A DNA stretch of 64,000 nucleotides from Litoditis marina (lineage: Eukaryota > Nematoda > Chromadorea > Rhabditida > Rhabditidae), in assembly GCA_964036275.1 (NCBI GenBank), contig OZ038438.1:13100720-13164719 (forward strand). The letters are read 5' to 3'. Below are positions 36,973 through 47,676 of the stretch, piece after piece. The notes under the pieces are model-generated. The model was not told the DNA's origin. It did no database searches and was given only the letters and a program-made list of their open reading frames with translations. Each line of letters opens with the position of its first letter. The stretch's first letter is position 1. A program made the translations under genes and the position numbers.

Positions 36973-37618
36973 ACATTCACACTGTTATTTCGGTTCAAAA
37001 CTGTGTGATTGTGCATCTGCTTGTATTTGTGAAGTGACGTGTTTCTAGTCACTGTTCTCGTGTTGTTCCAATGTTTAGGTCATGATATCTGCTGAAATAG
37101 ATAGAATGTAGAGGTGTTGTTTTTTCTACACGTGTTACCGTTCTGTTATAATATGACACGTGTTAACGGCTAGTGTTTGCCAAGAATTTCACTCATATTT
37201 TCTTAGCTTAATTGTTTTTTCCGCGAACAATGTTGCATAATAATAACGTGTGCCCGTGTTGGTAGTTGTAGAAAACTGAAAAGATCAGTGAATATAATAT
37301 CAGTTTGAGCACATGGTCAATGAAAACATTTATAATACAGGGCCTAGCCGACAGTACATTAATCGATTCAGCCTAATGGATCATACTTCGACTAGAGGAG
37401 GCATGTTATAATTTTAGTACAGAAATAACACAGACAACATATGTATGTTATTGAAAGCTTTCTGGGAACGCAACAAAAAAGCTCGTTCTGCGAAATTTTC
37501 TCGCAAATTAGAAGTGTTCACCATTCTTATTCACAGAAGAAACTATAAAATAATACATAGTGCCAAGAACAAGCAGAAAAAACAATAATAATAATCTGCG
37601 AATAGTCAAATTAATCAT
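36973..37618. other. Convergent intergenic region between daf-36 and FAAH copy A
   Basis: The two genes end tail to tail with 646 bases between stop codons. AT-rich, no gene or repeat recognised. Confidence 0.5.
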
Positions 37619-40600
37619 TCAGTTAGATTCACTTCCGGGGGATTTCCATCCTCCAAAAGCAGAAGAAATTTCCTCAGCGGCAGAAATAAGCAGATTGTCC
37701 GAGTTGGGACCTCCGATTATCTGCAACTTACATATGCAATGGGAAATAGAGATGTTTCATGAAGAACGAAACAGATTAGCGTACCATGACTCCGGTGGGG
37801 ATGCCATCAGGAGAAAGACCCATGGGACATTGTACAGCTGGCAGTCCCAGTAAATTGACGATGCCGAGATGGGTCAAATTAGTTGTTTTGAAGAGAAACT
37901 CATTGTGGAACGGGGCCAGCGTAGTTAGACTGGAATAATTATTTGGGATAATTTGTTAATCAACATTGGAAAAATTGTAACTATTTGAACTAGTATTTGT
38001 AGTGTTAAAAGTAGTGATTGAGAGCCTAGGCCGTGCTTCAATATGATCGGAGCATGACAAAATATCTTGATTGAAATGACGGTATCTCGTTTTGGAGCAA
38101 CTAAGGTGACTGAGCGATTATCAAATGTACGAGAATCAACTTTATACGTTGATATCAATTAAAAAAACATTTCTGAGTCCCGACCGGAAAAACGGCATCA
38201 AACGAACATTGATTATGAGGTTATGACTGAGCGAAGCGGAGTTTTCGGAGCGATTAGCATTCGTGGCCGATCGTATTATGATTGACTGACCTGGGATAGA
38301 ACAACATTCCATTTGAACCGAGTAAAGTTGAGAGAGATTTTCTTAATCTATCTCTTTCTTCATGTAACTGAAACAACAATGCAACAAAGATATTGTCATA
38401 TTAACAACTGTAAAATGGCTGTTCTCGTTTCGCGGACACCTGATTTCAGAAACGAACTATTGTTTTCTGTATGATGTGGTTGTTGTATTTGTTATTTTAC
38501 CTTCATTTTTTGAAACCTCGGCAATGTGAAAGTTGATTCTGCCTTGAATATCGTCACCAATAACGCAGTTTGCTTACATGTTTTGCATAATCTGGTTCCA
38601 AATCTGGCACAATCCCGCGTAGTAAGTTAGGTAACATGTGGACTGATTTTCCAATTATCCATTTAGCCAGTTCCATCTTGCAATTCACTGGTTCAGTAGA
38701 GGAACGAGAACCCTAAAAATCAGCTGAGAATGATACAAATAGTGGTAATTTATTTACAGAAATTCACAATTTCTCTTTTATTTTTTTACGAAAAAGCTTT
38801 AATAGTTACCGTGAACTTCGAAACATCACGTAAACTGAATAGAAATAGATTTCTGTAATGAGTTGAAAGCATGTAAAAGTGATTGCAAATATGCGAGTGT
38901 TATCGACTAACTAGAGGAGATCTCAATGTCTGAGAGTATGTGAGACCTTCTTTCTCCAAGAAAGAAGAATACTGCATGTCAATTCCATTCTTTCTCAGAG
39001 GAATCACTATCTTATTCGAGTCCAATCCGTACTTCTCCTCGAAATGATGTACAGCCTGGAACATGTTTATCTTCTACGGAAATTTCAGGAATAGTCTACA
39101 AGAAAAGTTAAAAATCACAGCCCCCCTTAACAATTTCATCACCGTAAAGCAGACATCCGTATAACAGCTTTCGAAGGCTGAAACGTGAAGTGAAGTGACA
39201 GCTATGTTTGTCTACTATTTTTCGTCGATAGACTTTCACTGAGTTTTCGTATTTTCTCTCATGATCCAAGAGAGGTTTAACTGATTATCATCAATTGAGT
39301 TTACCTTCATCATTGATTCCTTTGTTTCTGTGCTCAGTGGTTCCATCAACTGGTAATCGGCCAATCCATCGGCGTAGAACATTCGTGCTGTCCTGATATC
39401 AGAAGGAGTGTCCAATGATTTTCCCATGGGGTGATCCCCGATCATCACCTGAAAGTATGAGTGTGAACTATTGTCATTTTAGAGAGATGAGTAAACGTTG
39501 GTTTAACGTTTTACAACTGAATTATTTTAAAATCAATAACTGTTCCTTTCTTGCCGTTTTCTCTCTTTCTCGCTAAATAACGATAAAGTCTCAAGAGAAA
39601 AATGAGTTATAGTTATATTTTACGTCAGTCAACGTACCGAAATCGAACCATGATTACAATGAAACAAAAACAATTAAAATGAATGTCTTCCGCTCAGGGG
39701 CTCAGGCTCGTTTCAACTTTGATTTCAGTTCGCCAAACACTCCAACACTAACTCACTTTCAAAAGAAGCCGAAGGTCCTCTCCGAATCTGGTTATTGGAC
39801 CTTGTCTTGCCATGTCGCGTGCGTACGTGTTCTCTCTGAAGTCCGGAATGTGGTCACCGCTAGGGGTCAGAATCACTCCTAGAAAATAGCCATTCAGAAC
39901 AGGACTTGAGCCAATTTTCGCTTCTACTCTCAATTCTGACAGATAAAAATGCGAAGTGATATCAATAATGAACCAAACAAACCAGGTGTAGCCATATATC
40001 CGAATACTCCGTTGACAAAAGATGGTAATCGAATACTACCAGACAAGTCACTGCCAACTCCAAACTGAAACATGAACGCTCTTGCGAGTAAAACACTCGT
40101 ACGCTAACCAGGAAAAGAACAATTAGCAGGTTTGTTAACCGCTGCTTTATCTGAAAGTGAGAACGTTCAACACAACTATCGACATATATTTTTGCTATAT
40201 GCACGTTTCGCTATCATGAAGTTTGTAGCTCACATTAACTACCATTCATGACCAAAAACATCAATGTAATCCAGAAGGAATCAGAGGTAAATTGCGGTTT
40301 CTAACTATCATTCCCCACCAAGGCGAAGGTAGTAAACAAGTTCAAACAATCGCCAGTTTCAGTTTTTGGTTAAACCTGTGCTTGGGGATTGCCTATTTCT
40401 CAGCAAGAATAAAAAAGAAGGGGAGTAACATGTTTCACTCCTCACCAAACTAGCCCCAGCACCGTGAAGAGCTCCTTCCCCGCCACTAGAACCACCCGGA
40501 GTCCTTCGAGAGTCATACGGATTCACGGTTCGACCATACAATGCGTTTTGGGACTCGATCCATAAGCAAAGCTCCGGAACATTGGTGTAGGCCAGGAAAA

Positions 40601-42724
40601 TTGCGCCAGCATCAAGCAGCCTGCAGTATTGGAACACACATTTAATTTCAGTCAAATTACCATTACAATTTTCCAAATAGAAAAACACTGCAACAAAGTA
40701 CCAATGTGGTACACTTTAATTCGAATAGGCTAGCTATGAGTAGCTCGAACCGGTTAATCTGTTAGTTTTTCAAAAGGCTAATGCTTGATTTTACTTGTTT
40801 CGGTGGATGTGGTAGAACTTCTCATGAAGAAACTTTCAAACTGTTGAGACCCGTGAAAAAAAAAATCATGACCGAAACTAATAGGTTTATTGAAAATACC
40901 TTTGCGGGATCGATCCCGTGTTGTCAACCCGGGACTCTTTCCGACTGACGACACCAGAAGTCACGATTTGACCTTTCAAGCAAATTGCGTCTTTCATTGT
41001 GAATGGGAGTCCTAGCAGTGGATGACTGTTCATGTACTGAAAAACATAGCACCAGTAGTGAGTTATACAGCAACATCTTCTACTTGGTACGGTCACTGAT
41101 TTATGAACTAGTTCGATTATCACTCCTGTCTCTCAACACAGCACATGAACAGGGATTGAACGAGGTAATACAACCAATCATCCAGGGATTTTCTCGTCAT
41201 TGATCACAAATCATCCAAAAAATACAGCGAGTTCCCTTACACAATGAAACGTATTCTATAGTCATAGAGTCACAGTCCAAGAAGCCGAGTGAAACCATTT
41301 CAAATAACCAGCCGATGAACAAAACTAAAGAGAGTTCTATAGTAAGCGGTCGCCCTAAAGAGTGGTTGAAGGTGTACAGTCTCGATCTGTGAGTATCATA
41401 ATATGCCAATGAAATCCCGGTATTTTTCGGTATTTTGAGCTGCAAAAGTGTTCAGAGCGGACGTCTTAGGCAGCATTCATACTTTTTACGTCGGCGTTAA
41501 ACGCCGGCGTTAACGCCAGCAAGCATGTAAAAACGTCCTGTTTGCAACGCTCGACGTTAACGCCTGGCGTTAACGCCGAGACACGACTCAAAGCGTTGAA
41601 CAGTTGCATATTTGCCATTCAACCGGAAAATCCACATGTGCTGCATTTATTACTTTTTATTCTCGTTCAGCACATTGGATATACTAAATTTGTATGTTTT
41701 CGAGAAATTTCGTGTTTTTGCAAAAATCCTAAAATTTGGACAAAAGTGGGTAAAATATGATTAAAACCGACCAAATCGATTATTATGCGCATGAAATGAA
41801 AAAAAATCGTTGAAGAAAACGTTAAAATTGATATTTTATGATAAACATGCTAAAAACGGCAGCGTTTTATCAAAAACGTTTGAAGCTTCAAACGTTGAAC
41901 GCGTCCTCATTTGAATAACGCGGCGGTGCAAATTCCGGCGTTAACGCCAAAATAAGTAGAGAGATTTAACGGCGAAACGATGCAAACAAAATTTAACCCA
42001 AAAATTTTAATTAATATAAGAAATTTTTTCTTTTCTTTTTAGATTACTTTTAACTTAATTATAACGTTTTAAACATGCTAGTCCATTAACTTATACTCTA
42101 TGAACACAATAACATTTACATTTTGTTTTTCTAATGAATGAAATTTTTCGAAAAACGTCACGCCGAAAGTTGGCGTTAACGCCGACGTCAATCGATACTC
42201 ATGTTTTCTACTACGTTAACGCCGACGTTTAACGCCGACGTAAAAAGTACGAAGGCTGCCTTAGCCAGAGACAAACTATACATATCGATTACCCACCTGC
42301 TTCAGCTCTTCGTCGTTTTTCGAGGCGATTAGAGTGTCTACGTCTCTAGCTCTTTCGCGGGCCTCTTCGTAGTTTGAACGAACAACAGCGTTGATGTCTG
42401 GATTCACTTCTTCTATTCTTTTTATGTAAGATTCAATCAGATCGATACTTCTGACCTAAAAATGTTTTCTAAGTGATAATTTGAGAAAACCAATGAAGTA
42501 CACAAATCGAGTTTATTTTTGGTTGGAAAACTAACCTTTCTGCTCATCAGAACTTTCCTCATTTCTGTGGCACTAGTCAGAATTAAGCGGTCCGTAGATG
42601 GTTTCACCACTTTCTTTTGGCGGAACACATTCAGCAACCAGAATACCAGATAGAGACATTGGAAGTAGAGAAATACACATCCATCAATAATTGGATCTCG
42701 TAGTCTTTCCAGAATAGAAGTCAT
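37619..42724 (-). CDS. Fatty-acid amide hydrolase (FAAH2-like), tandem copy A, complete
   Basis: Twelve exons: 42724-42536, 42455-42297, 41036-40900, 40620-40446, 40064-39983, 39878-39757, 39448-39305, 39055-38912, 38712-38578, 38367-38291, 37929-37785, 37720-37619; 536 residues, the usual FAAH2 size. These amidase-signature enzymes hydrolyse N-acylethanolamines and fatty-acid amides at internal membranes. An N-terminal helix (CVFLYFQCLYLVFWLL, about 16-31) anchors it. The catalytic triad is complete: K131 (FTMKDAI), S206 (PGGSSGGEGA) and nucleophile S230 (GSDLSGSIR), with the same 75- and 24-residue spacings as in FAAH. In the GSDxxGSIR motif the position that is usually Gly or Ala is Ser (S228). 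The C-terminal domain has THLGIVNLLGLPAVQCP and GLSPDGIPTGV, and ends with FGGWKSPGSESN. A PIF/Harbinger-like MITE fills much of intron 2. Confidence 0.96.
41469..42260. mobile_element. PIF/Harbinger-like MITE with TTA target-site duplication
   Basis: A 792-base element in intron 2 of FAAH copy A. The left end GGCAGCATTCATACTTTTTA and the right end (other strand) GGCAGCCTTCGTACTTTTTA continue as CGTCGGCGTTAAACG for at least 45 bases of terminal inverted repeat. TTA precedes the left end (41466-41468) and follows the right end (42261-42263), the TWA duplication of PIF/Harbinger. The palindromic motif GGCGTTAACGCC recurs near both ends, possibly transposase-binding repeats. No transposase frame is present. 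Confidence 0.88.
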
Positions 42725-44722
42725 CAAAAAAAAGTAAATGAGATGTTGGCTGTAACGAAAGTAGCTGAAAACGCAACAATCTTATCTGAAACGTTTTTTC
42801 ACTAATTGACAGAGTGTAGACAGATTGATGATAGATTGTGAACAACATTTGATTATTTACGAGAGAAACAGTTGTGGTGGTTAAAGTTCATTCACATCAT
42901 AAAAAGAATTGAAATTTATTAACATAAAGTAATTACAAAATAGAAAAACAGGAGATGTTGTGAAGAATATCGTCAATGAAGGAAGTACTTATATTTAATT
43001 TATGAACTAGCACACGTGATGAAGAAACACATAGAAAGCAAAGATTTTCGAATAGCCATAGTTGAACGTCATTTATCAGGTAAGAATAATATTGAATATC
43101 TACCAGAATACCCAAATATTTAGTAAATTCCGGGAAAAATTCCAATTATAGTTCAATAAAAATATGATTGAGGACCATTTCGCCAGAATCAACAAGTCCC
43201 GGTCATTAGATCACATCTAGATTGCGCAAAGCACCGGGGGTTATTAAAAAGGCCAGATAGGCAGATTGCCAAAAACATTCACTCAATTCCTTCACTCATA
43301 AAAACTTGAAAACATGATGTTCGCAGTTTGGGACCCTGACCTTGCAAAGGTGAACATTAAAGTTGGTAGCAGTGAAAATTTATTTGAAATGTATTTTGAA
43401 CGTGAATAACAAACTACAACAAATAAAAATATTTGTAACCTTATATGAATACCAAAAATTACAAAAAAACGAGTCGCCAAGAATCGTCCATAACACGATA
43501 TACAAAGAAAGATGCGATGTACAAGACTACAAAGAGCAAGCGTTTTGCGTGACTCACGAAGCAGTTTTGCTTAAAGGGACCGTTTCTCTATAATTTGGAT
43601 CGATTAGAAAACATGAAGTCTCAAGATACTGCTTTGATAGTGTACTGATGGTCCCTTACTATTACTCAAAAAAGGAAAAATGGAAATCAGTCGATAACCA
43701 AGCCTTCTATGAGACAAACTATCTTAAGGGTTACTGTATCGCAAAACTTTTGATCAAAAGATAAGTTCGGTTTTAATACACACAATTTCAATCTTAATTA
43801 AACCAAAAAGAGGCATAAATAACTAAAACACTATTAAATATGTCAGTTGTTACGTGATTGAATTTATTATACGTTTCACGGATGTTTTGCGGATAATTTG
43901 TGCGCGTCTCCATGAAAATAGGTACGTGCTGTGGCTTCCGCGTTGTGGCTGTACTCAAATTTGCTCAAAAACGACCCAAGTTGCGGAATTTTCACTAATT
44001 CTGACTGCTTTGTCCATTTTTCGTCCCAATGTGTTCACTGATAACTCATATCATCAAATTAAAGAGGTACGGTCCCTTCACCGTTTCAACTTCATAACAG
44101 CGATCCATACAGAGTTCAACGTTTACAGCAGTCAACGGGCCATCATTTGTTCACAAGATCTCAAGATTCATTTTTATTTAGTTCACTTCATATCATTTCG
44201 AGATGGTGTTCCTTGACTGCCCTCCAGATGGCTTTATCTCTGCATACTCGGAAAAATTTTTCGCCACGGACATAGGGTGGCCGTACTCGGCCTATTCTCA
44301 CAGTTCGGTTGTAAGTGCGAATGGCTTCGACAAAGGATGTTCATAACAATTCATCCATTGTTTTCAATATAAATGAAGCAATTTAGTTTGAAGTTTCGAG
44401 TCTAAGTGTTTAAAGGAGACCGGAGCACAACTTGAGCAGAGGTTTTGTTTCGGGCCGCTTCAAACTGTATTGAGATCAGAAAGCACAAATAACTCGTAGA
44501 TTAGTTTGATCAGTCCACGTGACATTCACATGACAGTTCCGCGCGACGCGCACTACTGTACTGTACTGTACGTGTTAAAATGATTGATCGATGTTTGCAT
44601 TAAGCCGCGCGTGATTGCAAAAAAGCCGAACTTTTTTTGCGAAATAACATTGCATTGGGGTGTGCCTATGTTAATAACACACACAGAAGAGACAACGTCT
44701 ATATTTGAGCACTTATAATATT
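42725..44722. other. Spacer upstream of FAAH copy A
   Basis: It should contain the FAAH-A promoter. No exon chain is visible. TTAAAGGGACCGTTTCTCTA at 43572 resembles the terminal repeat of the element at 56113-57122, but no partner end was found. CTGTACTGTACTGTA at about 44555 is a short pentamer repeat. Confidence 0.4.
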
Positions 44723-45346
44723 AGTATAAAAAACGAATGTAAAGAGAGAGTAGATTAGCTTTTGAGATGAAGCTGCATGGAATATAGAAAAGGAGTTAAA
44801 TAACTCGAGAGGGAAATGAAAAATCTAATCTCGCAATTTTCATGGGTCAAAAACATTTTGGTGTTCTACTGAAAAATATCTTGCAACAAACACACATCAG
44901 ATGAAACTTCTGAATATGACAGTTGCTCATCACTGATTCAAAACTGTTAACAGAACAAACTAAACTAGAAGTAAATTGAATATTCTTGTAAACTTTGTTT
45001 TCAATGTGCACTTTGTTCTTTGTAATTTCACGTTTTCGAGTTCTGCTGTGTTTATAATGTTTCACGTGACTGTGCGATTGACTGACAGTATAGCTGATTT
45101 TTATTTCAGATACGTTTTTAGTGTAAGCAGGAATGTTCTCAAAGGTTGGGCACTTATTTTCTGAAAATGTGTGTGAGATTGATCATGAAAATTGCGAGAT
45201 TAGATTTTTCATTTCCGAGTTATTGAACTCCTTTTCTATTTTCCATGCAGCTTCATCTCAAAAGCTAATCAAATCTCTCTTTACATTCCTTTTTCATACT
45301 ATTTGATCTCTTTTTCTATATTTCCGAGGGAAATTAATATGAAACG
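44723..45346. mobile_element. MITE family 3 with about 120-bp inverted arms
   Basis: The left arm 44723-44850 (AGTATAAAAAACGAATGTAA... to TCGCAATTTTCATGG) reappears inverted at 45178-45300 (ATCATGAAAATTGCGAGATT... to TTTTTCATACT) with only small differences. Homology to the copy at 26575-27045 continues to about 45346 (TTTCCGAGGGAAAT), beyond the right arm, so the outer boundary may lie there or the arm may be an internal gain. Confidence 0.65.
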
Positions 45347-45765
45347 ATACCTGCTCTGATGCACCGAGGGTTCGAATATCGTCTAATGCAAAAGTTTTGC
45401 TTTTATGCCTATTAGCACTTTTGTGACATTTTAACATAACTACCGCAAATATTTCATCTTTTCAGACATAATCAACATCAAATTATACAGTTTTCAGAAC
45501 GAAATACTTAGTAGAGATATCAACATGAAAGTCCGTCCGTGACGACAAATCCACAAGCAAAGTAAACACTGGAAGTTTGGAGAGAGTTCATTCAGCCATC
45601 TCTCGGAAAAGATACGGAATAGGTCAATGCAGCCGTCGCCGTCGCCGTCGCCGCCGGAAGTTATTTTTGCGAACCGCTATTTCCAATAACTTTACAATAT
45701 TTCAGACAAATTTAAAGCGTTTTCAATATGTTATACAACTTTTTCTCCTCTACCTCTCTCCATCA

Positions 45766-45959
45766 AAACCGAAAAAAATGGTCCAGCCATTTTTGAGAAA
45801 ATGTACTTATTCGTTTTTGAAATCTCATAATTGACGAAAAATTGAATTTTGAATCTCATATTAAACCGAAAAAAATGGTCCAGCCATTTTTGAGAAAATG
45901 TACTTATTCGTTTTTGAAATCTCATAATTGACGAAAAATTGAATTTTGAATCTCATATT
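45766..45959 (+). repeat. Direct tandem duplication, 2 x 97 bp
   Basis: Two virtually identical 97-base copies, each starting AAACCGAAAAAAATGGTCC and ending GAATCTCATATTA. The second copy runs straight into the retrotransposon reading frame, so the duplication is of retroelement sequence. Confidence 0.9.
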
Positions 45960-47303
45960 AATCAACAGGTTGCCAAAGCTTCAGCGATTTCTACAAAAAT
46001 AATTCGGTCCTTTTCTTTCTGCACCCCAAATGAGTATATGGCATTGTTCAACACTTATGTTTCTCCTATACTTCTTTACTGTTCTGAAGTCTTCAATCCA
46101 GCGTTAAACTCTAGGTTATCCTTAGTATTAGAAGGACCACTCAGAAGATTCACGGCTTCAGCGTTTCAAAAATGCCATGTTCAGTACGATTCATACACAG
46201 ATCGCTTAAACCAATTGAATGAGAAACCGTTTTATTTCAGACGTGTTGAAAATGATTTGTTACAGGCTTACAAGATACAGTCGGGCCTATCCCAACGGAC
46301 CTATCTAGACGTTATTTTGACCTATCTAGACGTTATTGATGTAGCTGTTTTATTTGAGAACATTCCATATGCGCTTCAATAGATGATGCGAGAAATCAAC
46401 TGTTTTTCTAAAAAGCTCCCCTCAATCCGAAGATGAGAGAGTTATGCTCTCATCCCTTTGGGGACTCAGTTTATTCCTAACATCTTGTAAAACTTCTTGT
46501 TCTATGTTTTATATATGCAGGAATAAATAATAACTATTACCCACCGTTCCATGGAAAAACAGTAACCTCCCGAAAGATAGGCATCGACTTGTGTTGTGTG
46601 ATAAAATATGTGATAACAATTGGTTTTTTCCGAGAGTTGTAAAATTGTGGAATTCGAAAGTAGAGATATTGGTAGATTGGAAAATATTAATCAGTTTAAG
46701 ACCTATCTAGACGTTATTGATGTAGCTGTTTTATTTGAGAACATTCCATATGCGCTTCAATAGATGATGCGAGAAATCAACTGTTTTTCTAAAAAGCTCC
46801 CCTCAATCCGAAGATGAGAGAGTTATACTCTCATCCCTTTGGGGACTCAGTTTATTCCTAACATCTTGTAAAACTTCTTGTTCTATGTTTTATATATGCA
46901 GGAATAAATAATAACTATTACCCACCGTTCCATGGAAAAACAGTAACCTCCCGAAAGATAGGCATCGACTTGTGTTGTGTGATAAAATATGTGATAACAA
47001 TTGGTTTTTTCCGAGAGTTGTAAAATTGTGGAATTCGAAAGTAGAGATATTGGTAGATTGGAAAATATTAATCAGTTTAAGACCTATCTAGACGTTATTG
47101 ATGTAGCTGTTTTATTTGAGAACATTCCATATGCGCTTCAATAGATGATGCGAGAAATCAACTGTTTTTCTAAAAAGCTCCCCTCAATCCGAAGATGAGA
47201 GAGTTATGCTCTCATCCCTTTGGGGACTCAGTTTATTCCTAACATCTTGTAAAACTTCTTGTTCTATGTTTTATATATTCAGGAATAAATAATAATAATA
47301 ATA
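45838..47303 (+). mobile_element. Non-LTR retrotransposon remnant 1 (reverse-transcriptase C-terminus and 3' end)
   Basis: The frame to 46382 reads EKLNFESHINQQVAKASAIS, then ALFNTYVSPILLYCSEVFNP, GPLRRFTA, and YDSYTDRLNQLNEKPFYFRR, the typical C-terminal region of Jockey/CR1/RTE-type reverse transcriptases. It is 5'-truncated and interrupted. Beyond it the 3' end is repeated three times (see the 381-bp repeat) and finishes in a (TAA)n-type tail at 47283-47303. It lies between the two FAAH genes and is a dead copy. Confidence 0.8.
46320..47290 (+). repeat. 381-bp tandem repeat, about 2.6 copies, of a retroelement 3' end
   Basis: Units begin ACCTATCTAGACGTTATTGA at 46320, 46701 and 47082, exactly 381 bases apart, and are almost identical. 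Each holds the last codons of the element (TYLDVIDVAVLFENIPYALQ then stop), the 3' untranslated region, and in the first two units a following stretch coding WFFPRVVKLWNSKV with a frameshift. An extra short copy of the starting 20-mer lies just before unit 1 (46300). The last unit ends in the simple-sequence tail. Confidence 0.92.
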
Positions 47304-47676
47304 ACATGTTATGTATTATGATCGGACGCATGATCGCTAGTAAGTACACGAACTGAAGGGAATCGACAAACGCTTGGGGTTTTCAGGTGAAGTATTAAAG
47401 GAGGCCAGGGTTCAATAAATACATATTAAACACGTAGTATTTTTATCACCAGATAACTTTTTGATCTGCACAAGAACAGACAAAGCACGTTTTGGGGATG
47501 TGCTCCAAAAATGATGAGCAGGTAAAAATGTTTACCATAATTTTTATTAACAGTAGTGAATGCATCACAAGGGTTGTGAGACAAACTCAAACTTCTGTGT
47601 ATCTCTCAAACAAGTGAAGAGAATTCACAATGATAGAACTATTCGCAACTCTTCGAATTCCCATAGAATTAAATAT

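Noticed and set aside
43854..44216. 120-codon frame upstream of FAAH copy A
   Set aside because: No domain, no splice partners and composition like the surrounding spacer.
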